A DNA stretch of 64,000 nucleotides from assembly GCA_963556145.1 (NCBI GenBank), contig OY744465.1, positions 7,192,001-7,256,000 on the forward strand, written 5' to 3'. A program made the translations under genes and the position numbers. The notes below the pieces were generated by a model that was not told the origin of the DNA, did no database searches, and saw only the letters and a program-made list of their open reading frames with translations. This DNA is from Hygrocybe punicea. Its lineage: Eukaryota; Basidiomycota; Agaricomycetes; Agaricales; Hygrophoraceae. Positions 11,777-22,531 of this stretch are shown piece by piece. Position 1 is the first letter of the stretch. The number at the start of each line of letters is the position of its first letter.

Positions 11777-13592
11777 CACTATTTATTCACAATCTCGCCG
11801 TCTTTTCAAGCAGTTTTTTTGACATATCATAGATATATTGTTTTACATACTGTATATAGACTAATATACATGAAAATATGTGAAATAAAAGACAAATAAA
11901 AGAAATAAAAAAATGATCATACATGGGGTGCTGCCGCCAAACTGGTGGGTACCCACCTTCACAGAGGCGTCGCCGTTGGTCTACCATCAATGGGGGATGG
12001 TGTTGGAGGGTGGGTGAGGGAGGGATGGACGCTGGGGGCGAGGAAGGGTGCTTGGAGTGGGGGGTGGCAATGAGTGGCGAGGAAGGGGCTTGGAAGGCAA
12101 GGTGGATGGGGGAAATAGAGAGGGGATGGATGGGAGAGGGTTCCTGGCCCTGAACAAGAGGCGGGAAGGGGTAAGTATGTGGGAAAAAGCAGGAGGGAGG
12201 TGGGTACTTACCTGTACCATTAAGGGCTCCCCACGGCCCTGCCCACATTCCACCATGAATAAAGCAAATGGGGATGTCATCTCAGACATCCCCAGCACCT
12301 CCTTCATCGTTGTTGCCATCCAGATCGGCCCTGTTGTCAAGTTGCGCGAAGATGGCGGCAATGGTGGTGGCAATGGCGATATCTCAACGACGATGACGCC
12401 ATTGACCACGCCATCACCGTGGGTGACTCTCCACGTTATCTTCATTGCCTTCGTTATTACGTGCCCGGTCCGCCACCGCTGGTTTCAAAGATCAAGGCCG
12501 GTGGTTGAAAAACTCGGGCGTGCTCCTGTGCGGCTTTGAGGACGTCTGGGGTGGCATTCTCTGTGCGAACCGTCACCGTCGTCCTGGTTGTCCTTGTTTC
12601 CATTGTTGTTGAGGGGGTGGGGAGTGGGAGTGAGGCAAGAGGCGAATTGGTAGGCGAGTTGTGGTAGTTAAAGGCAGGTGTCTGATCACATGGCTTTCAG
12701 CCTTTCACCATCATCACCCCTCTCATTTCACCACACACCCACTCCCCACCCCCTCAACAACGATGGAAACAAGGACAACCAGGACAACGGCGACGGTTCG
12801 CACCGAGAACGCCACCCCGGACATCCTCAAAGCCGCACAGGAGCGCGCCCGAGTTTTTCAACCACTGGCCTTGATCTTCGAAACCAGCAGCGGCGGACCA
12901 AGCGCGTCACAATGAAGGCGATGAAGAACATGTAGAGGGTCGCCCACAGCGATGGCGTCATCAACGGCGTCATCGTCGTCGAGATATTGCCGCCGCAACT
13001 GTGTCTGCCGCCACCCTCACGCAACTCAATGGCGCGACCGATCCGGACGGTGAAAACCACGGAATGGACAATGGGGACATCTGAGATGACATCCCCACTG
13101 GTTTTATTGATGGTGGAATGTGGGGAGGGCCGTGGGGGGCCCCAAGGGTGTAGGTAAGTACCCCCCCTTCATTCTGGTTTTTCCCCCACATACTTACCCC
13201 TTCCCGCCTCTCATTCGGGGCTGGGAACCCTCTCCCATCCATCCCCTCTCTATTTCCCCCATCCACCTCACCTTCCCAGCCCCTTCCTCGCCACCCATTG
13301 CCACCCCCCACTCCAAGTGCCCTTCCCCGCCCCCCAGCGTCCATCCTTCCCCTCACCCACCCTCCAGAGCCCTTCGCCATCATGTCTAGACCGATTCCGG
13401 CGCCTCTGTGAAGGTGGGTACCCACCAGGTCGGTGGCAGCACCCCATGTATGATCATTTTTTATTTCGCATATTTGTCTTTTATTTCGCATATTTTCGTG
13501 TATATTAGTCTGTATACAGTATATAAAACAATATATCTATGATATGTCACAAAAATCACTTGAAAAGAGGGCAAGACTGTGAATAAATCGTG
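11777..13592. mobile_element. CACTA-ended foldback element, 1.8-kb palindrome
   Basis: The left end reads CACTATTTATTCAC and the right end, reversed, CACGATTTATTCAC. The two arms (about 11777-12632 and 12736-13592) pair along their whole length with scattered mismatches, leaving a loop of about 100 bases. Landmarks that pair include the ATATATTGTTTTA region near 11837 with 13530, the ggtgggtacccacc segments near 11943 and 13416, and the ccccaccccctcaacaa block beside the loop. Terminal CAC and size suggest a non-autonomous CACTA-type element or an inverted duplication of one. I find no clear 3-bp target duplication (CAA on the left, CTC on the right). Open frames inside are low-complexity and GC-skewed; I do not call a gene. 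Confidence 0.72.
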
Positions 13593-13883
13593 CTCGCTGT
13601 CGTCGACGACGAGTGCGCGTGACTCAGTAGTGATTCCCAGTGAAAAACGACATGATTTGTAATGATACTGGCTGAGTTTGACTGATGACATCGGAATGAA
13701 TCAGAGGTAGTAGAAAAAATGAGCATGCACTCGATTATGTCTTCTCTGACTGAGCCTGGCTGAATTGCTATGATATTATAGACATGTATTGGGTTTTATT
13801 CGATTTCCTGTATAATCACATTGTTTTGTTGCTTTTCGATTTCAATGATTGCCATTGATTTGCATTGAATACGATACAGTTTC

Positions 13884-16727
13884 TCAATTCCTCTCGAGCC
13901 CCTGATTCTCCTCGATTTCCTTCCCTTTAGCTGCTCCTGCGATCCTGTTCATACAAGTCCGTCGCCCGCATACAAGTCCGTCCACCACATACAACTTGAA
14001 GCCCATACCATGCAAGTCCAATTGCTGTGTGCTGTAAAGTCCATCCGCGTTGATCAGTGTTGCCATCGCCGGCAGTGGTAGAAGGCCGTACCTGACAGCG
14101 ATCAACAATTTCTTGATTTCTGAACGAGTTTCTGGGTGAGCTAGCGTGTGAGACAAAAGCACAGTGCATCGTACCGCTTTCTTTTCCATCTCTTGGTATT
14201 TCTGAGTGATTCGCGTCATCAAATGAAGTTAGGATAATATTAATGAATTACCTTCTTGTCGATGCCAGTCAAACCATCCCAGTACCCCTTGAATTCTCCT
14301 ACTGTTCCTCCCAGATTCATTGCGCTCCACTCTCGAATGCAAAAGTTCCTATTTGGGATCTGTGAGTAGTGCGAGAAACATGGTAAGTCACTGGTACCTC
14401 GCCGTGGGCTTGTCACCAGGTGCGATAGGCTTATCATGAGCAGGCATCCGAGTAGTAATCTTCTTTGTTGCGATGGCTGGTTCTGTAGAAGGCTGTTGAG
14501 TTGCTTGAGCTGGTATTCAAATCTTCAAGTTCAGCATTCGTGGTAGTGGACGTGCCAGTGGCTCTGGACTTTCTGTTTCACCAGACAATGCAGAGCCAGA
14601 CGAAGGAGCTGTGGACAAAGAGGCTGTAGACGAAGGAGCCGTGGATGAAGGAGCTGTAGATGAAGGAGCCGCGGATGAAGGAGCTGTGGATGAAAGAGCT
14701 GTGGACGAAAGAGCTGTAGACGAAGGAACCACGGATGAAAGAGCTGTGGACGAAAGAGCTGTGGATGAAAGAGCTGTGGACGAAGGAGCTGTAGACAAAG
14801 GAGCTGTGGAAAAAGAGGCTGCAGACGAAGGAGCTGTGGAAAAAGTGACTGCAGATGAAGGAGCCGCGGATGAAGGAGCTGTAGACGAAGGAGCTGTAGA
14901 CGAAGGAGCCGCGGAAAAAGAGACTGCAGATGAAGGAGCTGTAGACGAAGGAGCTGTAGACGAAGGAGCCGTGGAAAAAGAGACTGCAGATGAAGGAGCT
15001 GTAGACAAAGGAGCTGTAGACAAAGGAGCTGTGGCAAAAGAGGCTGCAGACAAAGGAGCCGCGGAAAAAGAGACTGCAGATGAAGGAGCCGTGGATGAAG
15101 GAGCTGTAGACGAAGGAGCTGTGGAAAAAGAGGCTGTAGACGAAGGAGCTGTGGAAAAAGAGGCTGCAGACGAAGGAGCCGTGGATGAAGGAGCTGTAGA
15201 CGAAGAGGCTATGGGCGGAGGGGCTGTGGGCGGAGGGGCTGTAGATGGTTTTGGTGTCGATAGATGCCATAGGGAGGCAGCAGCACTGGTGGCAATGGGG
15301 CGAGGGCGCGGTCTTGTAGTCCCCAAGTCAACCGATGTATCTGTTTCCTCGACTGTGCTCAGGACATTTGCACTGGGTCGTGTCAGTGGTGAAGCTTGTG
15401 GGTGGACACTTTCAGAGCACTTACAGGGGATCAACTAGCTGCAGGTCAGCGTGAGTTTGTGGATCTAAATGCCAGTCGATGGGTGGAAGCGTACCTTAAC
15501 TTTCACGGTCTCTTTGGCTTTAGTCGTGGCGGGTACAGTCTTAACGTGCTTGACATCCAGTTCCCGCTTCTGTCTCTTCGGTCCTTGCGCATCAAGTGGT
15601 TTCTTCCCAGTTGTTTTGCGTTTCTTCGAGACGGTGCTGCTGGATGCAACATCATCTGAGTCCTTGGAATCAGATATTGCCACCACGTTCTCTTTGTTAA
15701 TGTTGAAGTTCCCTCGATTCTGCTGGCTACTTCTCCATGATGGATAGTAATCGATTGCAATTTGATCAGCTTTCCATCCATTTTCACAAATCTGAAGTTC
15801 TTCAAACCGCGTACCCATCTCGGAACGGTAGTGTTCACCTATCATAAGATTCTGGTCAGACATCCACTTCACTGGCACAATACCTGCGTCTGAAAGTTGC
15901 GACCAAATTGACCGCACAGTGGCTCTCATTACACCAGCACGATGACCGTCGACTGGAATCCCTTCTCGGTTGACAATGTAGAGCATCTGGACATTTATAC
16001 CCTCTGCTGCACGGGCCCGGCCGCGAGTACCTTTTTTGACATCGAGTGAGGACAGTCCCTTAACGCCATTGAGATGGGCAGTCCACGTAGATTTGTACCA
16101 ATGAATCTTCTTGAGTTCCTCCGCCATAAAATCCGAGACTTTTGGCCAATTACGGTCATGGGCGGATGGTGGTGGTTGTGTGACTGAGAGCATTGGTGAA
16201 AATGAATTATGGAGAGGATTTACACTGGCGGTAGACATTTTCAACGGAATCGACTCCGCTAATATGGTGTACGCGTTCCTGCCAGTCCAACTCCTTGATT
16301 AAGTGGGCTACCTGAGAAGGGATTAGGCTCACTTGTATGTATCTCGCTCAACAACTACGTTGTTCCTATCAGTCTTTGCCTGTCTGAGTTCCCCCTCTAG
16401 CTGTGTGTAGCGTTGGTAAAGCTGCGTATATGCGATGTTGCCGAGGTCAATCAGCACTTTGTGACTTGCTGTTGTGATTGTGTGCGATTTGGGATGAAAA
16501 TAACTGTCCGAGTGCTTGGGAACATGGTTTTAACTAATTTTTAAAAAGCAAAATTAAAGTAGGCTTACATCCTGTGAATGCGGCGTAAACGCTGGTCCAA
16601 GAGTTGGCAAGTCTGGCAAGAAGGGGAGATTCGGAGAGCAGTCTGGTGAAGACATGTTGGCATGAAAATGGTGGGGAAGATCTTGAGGAAAGAATGTGGA
16701 CGACATGGTGGTACGAGATGAAGTCAT
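13884..16727 (-). CDS. Transposon companion protein with Ser/Thr-Ala-Pro repeats
   Basis: Spliced minus-strand gene within the Tnp2-type transposon. Met at 16727-16725 begins MTSSRTTMSSTFF; exons lie at about 16575-16727, 16335-16530, 15520-16310, 14517-15440 and 13884-14440, with GT-AG introns of about 20-80 bases placed by eye. The second exon predicts a helical segment (LYQRYTQLEGELRQAK). The 260-residue exon has a conserved-looking block (DRNWPKVSDFMAEELKKIHW) and a basic KKRKTTGKK nuclear signal. The next exon is a low-complexity S/T-A-P repeat from a 15-bp minisatellite. The C-terminus contains NFCIREWSAMNLGGTVGEF, a motif I recall from other agaricomycete proteins of unknown role. By position it may be the counterpart of a CACTA TnpA-like end-binding protein, which is inference. 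No catalytic motif is seen. Confidence 0.5.
14600..15235 (-). repeat. 15-bp coding minisatellite
   Basis: About 40 units of a 15-base repeat (plus-strand form gctgtagacgaagga with variants such as gaggctgcagac and aaagag) occupy 14600-15235. In the minus-strand gene this gives SSTAP-like pentapeptides. Since 15 is a multiple of three, all frames remain open on both strands; the plus-strand AVDEG frame has no supporting exons around it. Confidence 0.85.
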
Positions 16728-16775
16728 CGATTGACTTTAATTCGATTGTCACTTAAAATTCTATATACCTCTATA

Positions 16776-19700
16776 TCATTCGTCGTCGTCTTCATTCTCA
16801 TCATCTTCCACAAATCCACCCATATCAGCAACGTCAAGACCTGGTTTCTCCATCAAAAAATAACGCTCATCACCATAAACCTCATGGGGAAGCATTGCCA
16901 CAACAGACCGAAGCTTCTTCACATCCACGACAACCACATAATCTTGTGGCTTGCAAGAGTAGACGGCATGAAGAGAGGCTTTCAGGAGGTTCTGGTCAGG
17001 AGGTCCAAAAGAGGAGATAGCGGCAAGGGTGTGCATAACCTCTTGAATTTGTAGTCGGAAATAATACAATACTTCTCCAAATTCTGGACGAACTTCAGGT
17101 TCATACTACAGCAAATCAATAAATGGAATAATGTAGAAGCATTAGGACATACTTTGACCATCCGAGCAGTCCGCAAACGCTCCAGGGGTTTGCATTTTTC
17201 TTTCCATGCAGATCTTGCAATCTGTCCATTTGGGAGCCGCAGTCATGCCCATCGGGTTACTTGATATTCTGCTGCATCATGTTCTTGTTCTTGACAACCA
17301 AGACCTTGAATGTAGGATTTGATTGCGGCTGCTTCTGCATGGTTAACGAACTTCGCACTCCTTTCCATGGCCCTCAACAATACATAGGAATTTCCAAGAT
17401 CGATCGAGCCTTGGGGAAGACTGTCGTCTTTGTCAAGCTCCGGAAGCATGGCCTTCAAAGCATTTACCTGTGACCGTCGAACACCGCGCTCTGACAGGTT
17501 TGTAAACGGGTTCGAAGGCTGCTTCACCTCCTGCCCTAGATTCCCAATTGTTCGTTCCAATGTCCACTGTGAAGAGTATGCGCCAGGCCCGACACGTGTA
17601 GCCTCTGTGGCGAGATGACAGAGGGTATGGATTGCAGGCCGTACAAAGTGAATTCGTGAGTGCTTTTGTTGATAGTACAATAGTTCATACTCATCGGCAA
17701 ACTCCAGTAGGGCTTTGTGAGCTTTTTTCATCGCATCAACAGTGATTCGGCGTTGGCATATGATACGAATGCCAAGGGCCAATTTACAGAAGTTTTTCCA
17801 GTATTTTTCGGGGAGGATACCAAAAAGCATTGCTGGGCAAAGACCGAAGAAATAAAGTAGGAATTCCCAAGCCTTGTATCCGCTATTGAGTTTTTTTGCA
17901 GGGTTTCGTGGAGGGCGATCAAAAGAGCCAGGCAAGTATGGCGTCATTTTTGCAACTGCTTCTCCGTGATTTTTCCAGACCACCCCTGTAAGCACGGCCC
18001 AGTCCCAGGTGCGTTTATCGTCTCCTTCACCACAATCTAAAGTCCCCCGCCAGAGTTTAATGAATAAGTCCGGAATGTTCAACGCTATCAAGTGCATGAT
18101 GTCCAAACTGAAACACCTTGGAACGGGAAGCGATCGAGGAATGCTGCTGAAGAGTGTGGGCCTGCAAATACCAGTCAGAAGACGGAAATTCTCAAATTGA
18201 GTTTTGTTTCGTGAGTTTTGGACGAGGGTGAGGTTTTCTTGGTATCTTTGTATTGAGCAACCCATTATCGCAGTGATAGGAATGTCAGGGTGATTGTCGT
18301 GATCAAGTGCAACATCAAGCGGCCGGCGACGGGCTGGATAGTAGTGGGGATGGCCTACTTTGCGCTGACCAACAAGGGGACAATAGATTCGACAACCATG
18401 CTTGCCATGGTGACCAACGAGCCCACTCATCATTGCCATGCAAATCGCGTCGGCACAGCCAAGAAAGAGGAAGGGGTTCGAGCGAAATTGCCGGTTGGTA
18501 TCCGCATCCCATATCTGGAGACCTTCCTTTTGCAACGCGGCTAAATGGTGGAAAGTGGGAAACATGAATGAATCGCCATTTTTCATTTTGTTTGGGCCTG
18601 GGACGAAGAACGCAGGGGAAATCGCTTTTTTCTTGTATCTGACATCAGGTGCGTGATCGGCAATGATCCATATTGAAATCCAGGTGTCCGATGCTTTGTT
18701 TTGGTATAGCTGAGCCCCGTCAAGTGAAAAAAGAAGAACCATGTCATCTGGCACGATGTCCCCGTCCTGGACAGCGGTGATGTAGTCGCTACCAGAAAAG
18801 ATGTCATCGAAAACATTGAGACTACCATTGTTCGTCTCAATCTCTTGCAGAATCTCTTGTGTTCGGTTCTGACGATATTTCATGGCCTTTCCTCCCTCTG
18901 GAGACCGCCACAAGGCCTGTAGCTGCGGACCAATTGGTAACGTATAGAATTCTTGTTTGGCAATACGTCTGCCCCGAGCACCCAGAATGGGCTTGTAACG
19001 TTGTTCTCCACACATTGGACAGTTTTCACAGTCCTTCCATGGTCCAGTATACGCCATACAAGAATTTGGGCACATGTCATGCATAATCGGGACAATACCG
19101 CTCAAGTTAGCGACCTGCCGCTCCACCTCATGGAGGGAAAGCATCTCGCAGTCTGGGAACCGTTCCATGATATTCCGTCGTGTTGATTCATAAGCATTCT
19201 CAGATGCATTGGAGAGTGAGAGGAATTGTTTTATTGACAATTTAATGTCAGGATTGTCAATGACAAGAACTTCGTTTGGTGGATTGCATAGTCGGTCAAG
19301 GTGGTATGGATCCATATTGTCATGCTCGTCGCCAAATGATGCGGTTTGGATGAGTCGAATAAATTGTTGGGCAATCGCTATCTCTTCAATCTGGCTATTT
19401 TGAACCTGAACCTCGATATCTCCATCCTCTAGGTTTATTTCGGCAAGGTCTTCAAGTAACGATTCGTCATCTGATGATAGAAATGGATCTGCATCCACAT
19501 TTCTGGGGACTGGAACAGGAGAACTCCTGACAGGATTTTCGGCTGTAGAATGCATCGTCCCAGATCCGGAGGCCTCGGCACCATCAGGTACATCAGCAGG
19601 ATTAATTTCGAGATACTGCAAAACTTATTAATAACAGGAAATCCAATAACGTGAGCGGATACCATTTCTTCATCTGCATCAGATGTTTGTGCCTGATCTG

Positions 19701-19998
19701 GGGCATCTGTGGCCCCCTCTGAGTCAAAATCGTCCGAGTTGGCTGCCCTTTCCTTTCCTTTCCCCTGACTGGTCCCAAATTTCCCTCGAGGAAGGTCCAA
19801 TTTTCTGTTCGGTTGGCTGCAGTTGGGTCGTTTGTGTTGCCTTTTCGATAGTAGGAATGCTTTAAATTCTGGTGATAGTTTGTCGAGTGCTCGATACTTT
19901 TCATGCCTGTTATATGCACTCAACGATATCTCCTTTGGTGGTTGGCCACAGCGCTTAGAACAATCACAGAAACGAGTTGGCCCTTTGAATTTCTTCAT
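16776..19998 (-). pseudogene. Tnp2-type transposase, one in-frame stop
   Basis: Exon 1 (Met 19998) starts MKKFKGPTRFCDCSKRCG, a Cys-rich start, and passes through acidic Ser-rich sequence to an intron near 19622-19660. Exon 2 (17160-19621) carries the Tnp2/Transposase_21 signature: CPNSCMAYTG followed by CENCPMCGEQRY (zinc-binding-like), VLLFSLDGAQLYQ and DTWISIWIIADH with likely catalytic acids, and GHHGKHGCRIYCPLVGQ. A last exon (16776-17100) encodes the usual C-terminus, with YFLMEKPGLDVADMGG. The whole is about 920 residues, near the usual length. The frame has one TGA at 17243-17245, between TRWA and LRLPNGQIARSAW; reading continues in the same frame beyond it into conserved sequence. 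CGA to TGA is the simplest origin. Without the stop the protein would look functional, so inactivation seems recent. Confidence 0.82.
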
Positions 19999-20337
19999 TG
20001 TTGAGAGTTTTTCATCACTGTTGATGCAACGGCGACGGGGGTATTACACGCTACTAAGCTTAAATTTTTTCTTCGAAGTGCTCTTTCCTAATCTGGTAGT
20101 GCCTATACTCTTAACAGCAAACAAACTAGCTCACATATCAATGCAAGTCAATTCATATCGGCTCATTCAGTCAAACTCAGCCAGTATCATTACAAATCAT
20201 GTCGTTTTTCACTGGGAGTGATTAGCGGGCCCGTAGCAACAGTGACGGGAAAGTCCGAGCCCATCAGCGCCCTTGTTCCTGACGTTCCGGAATGGGTTAT
20301 TACCGTATATAGGACATTAGTAACTACAGTACCCTTA

Positions 20338-22348
20338 CACATCAGGACTTTCCACATTTAGTCGGGATCTAAAGTGATTTCTAAAGTTAGCACCAAAATA
20401 TAATCTTTAGATTTACATTTAGGCCTAGCCTAAATATTGAATTTAAGTCACAAATAAATGTATATCTAAATTATTTATTTATTTTCATCTTTAGGTTATT
20501 CTTGCAATCAAAATAATTATCAGATCTATATTGTAAGGGGAAAGTATAATTTAGTTCCAAGTTTACTCAAATTTCTAGTCCAAATCTAGGCATCACCTAA
20601 AGGCAGGCCAAAATTAAAACTTTCGGTAGCGTTAAAATAATAAATTTAATAATTATCAAAATGTAAGATTTTCGGCAGCTATTTAAATTCAAAGTTGTTG
20701 TTAGATCTAAAGCTATTGCCCGCGCCATTGCCCGCTCGTCGCCCGCCCGTCGCCCACCCATTGCCCACCCATCTCCCAATCTTACCTCACGAGCCCAGCT
20801 CCAACGTCAATTGACATGGTGGTGGGGTTCGTGAGGTGATGACAGAGGTAGGGGGAGAGGCAGGTGGGGGAGATGGCGGGGGCGACAAGGGTGTACGGGG
20901 GCACGACAGAATGAGAGCGGGGAGATGGCGGGGGCACGATAGGATGGTGGGTGACGAGGGTGTGGGAGATGGCGGGGGCACGATAGGATGGGAGGGCGAC
21001 GAGGGTGTAGGTGATGAGGTGTGGGAGATGGCGTGGGCATGGCACGATGGGATGGGAGGAGATGGCGTGGGGGACGAGGGAGTGGGAGGGTGAGGAGATG
21101 GCGTGGGCGTGGGCGACAAGGGTGTGGCGTGGGCGACGAGGGTGTGGATGACGAGGGTGTGGGAGATGGCGTGGGGTGTGGGCGAGGGAGGTGATGGCGG
21201 AGGTGGCTTGGCGGGAGATGGCGTTGGCGATGAGGGTGAGGGAGATGGCGTGGACATGGGTGAGGGAGATGGCGGGGGCACGATGGGAGGGCGACGAGAG
21301 GGTGTGGGAGATTGCGTGGTGATGGGATGGGATGGTGGGGAGATGGCGTGGGTGTGGACGAGGGAGATGGCGCGGGCATGGCCATGGGGGATCCAATTTT
21401 GGATGGGTTAGATGTGGGCGACGAGAGCGTGGGCGACGAGAGCGTGGCGATGAGAGCGTGGGCGATGAGAGCGTGGCGATGAGAGCGTGGGCGATGAGAG
21501 CGTGGCGACGGCGTGGCGATGAGAGCGTCGCGTGTGCGACGAGGGTGCGGCGTGGGCGACAAGGGTGTGGGAGATGGTGAGTGTGAGGAGAGATGGCGAC
21601 GACGACGAGGGAGATGGGAGATGGCGTGGGTGTGGACGAGGGAGATGATGGGGAGGGCGGAGGTGTGGGCGACGGCTTGGCAGGAAATCGGGAAATGGCG
21701 GCGAGGGCGAGGGAGATGGCGTGGGGTGTGGGAGATCGTCATACTTGGGCAGGGGAGATGCCGGGGATGGGATGAGCGGGAGCGGGAGAGATGGCAAGAT
21801 GGCGTCACGGTGGGTGTGAGGTCGAAAACAAAAAATTGATTGGTTTTGTCGACGTCGGAGCTGGGTTCAGGTCATGATTGGGAGGTGGGCGACGGGTGGG
21901 CGATGGGTGGGCGATGGGTGGGCGATGGGTGGGCGATGGGTGGACGACGGGTGGGCGATTGCGCGGGCAATAGCTTTAGTTCTGATTGAAATTTGGAATG
22001 TTGATAACCGCCGAAATTTTTTTTTTTGATAACTATTAAATCCATTATTTTAGTCACACTGAAAGTTTAAATTTTGGCCTGCCTTTGGATGATACCTAAA
22101 TTTAGACTAGCAAATTTGAGTAAACTTGTAGCGAAATTCTGTTTTCCTTCCACAATTTAGAACAGGTCATCATTTTAATTGTAAAACTAGTCTAAAGATG
22201 AAACTAAATAAATACTTTAGATGTACATTTATTTGTGACTTAAATTCAATATTTAGGCTAGGCCTAAATGTAAATCTAAAAATTATATTTTTCCGCTCAC
22301 TTTAGAAACCACTTTAGACCCCAACTAAATGTTGGAACTCCTGAGGTG
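20338..22348. mobile_element. Non-autonomous CACTA-like element with ~470-bp inverted ends
   Basis: The left end is CACATCAGGACTTTCC and the right end, reversed, CACCTCAGGAGTTCC. Both are flanked by TTA (20335-20337 and 22349-22351), a 3-bp duplication typical of CACTA elements. Inverted similarity continues inward for about 470 bases with mismatches, including the ACATTTAG, TAGGCCTAGCCTAAAT and CAAATAAATG blocks. The interior is the strand-biased minisatellite listed next. There is no transposase. Its ends differ from those of the neighbouring Tnp2 element, so that transposase is not obviously its mover. Confidence 0.68.
20815..21840. repeat. Purine-biased minisatellite core of the non-autonomous element
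   Basis: About 1 kb built from 9-30 base words such as gggagatggcg, tgggcgacgag and gagggtgtg, with G far in excess of C on the plus strand. Word order is irregular. The His/Pro/Ser-rich frames on the minus strand and Gly/Asp-rich frames on the plus strand follow from the words and lack any start or splice context. I do not call a protein. Strong G skew could give G-quadruplexes or R-loops if transcribed. Confidence 0.7.
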
Positions 22349-22531
22349 TTAGCTATTGCAGGTTTATTGAAGGAGGCCTACGGCAGAAAAATATACCTCT
22401 AATTAGAAGGGGTAATAGGGTGTGTCACCACCTCTAAGACGTGGGAAGAGTCAGGAATCACAGGTGCTTTCAGACTCCAATGCAAGCACAACGTCCACAC
22501 AAAATAATAAACCTTCCTCAATAACAATTAT

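Larger units (their letters stand above)
13636..20216 (-). mobile_element. Tnp2-type DNA transposon with perfect 50-bp inverted ends
   Basis: The left end 13636-13685 and right end 20167-20216 are perfect 50-bp inverted repeats starting CCCAGTGAAAAACG. They are flanked by AGTGATT on both sides (13629-13635 and 20217-20223), a 7-bp target duplication. The 6581-bp element holds two minus-strand genes, a Tnp2-type transposase at the 5' side and a companion gene downstream, resembling the two-gene layout of plant CACTA elements. Identical ends suggest recent movement, although the transposase has one stop codon. CACTA elements normally make 2-3 bp duplications, so 7 bp is unusual for this transposase type. 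Confidence 0.85.

Noticed and set aside
14611..15438. Plus-strand protein made of AVDEG repeats
   Set aside because: It is the reverse reading of the 15-bp minisatellite. No exons with non-repeat coding sequence support it, and the minus-strand exons on both sides do.
20782..21808. His/Pro/Ser-rich minus-strand proteins
   Set aside because: They come from G-rich minisatellite words in a non-autonomous element, with no start context, exons or motif.
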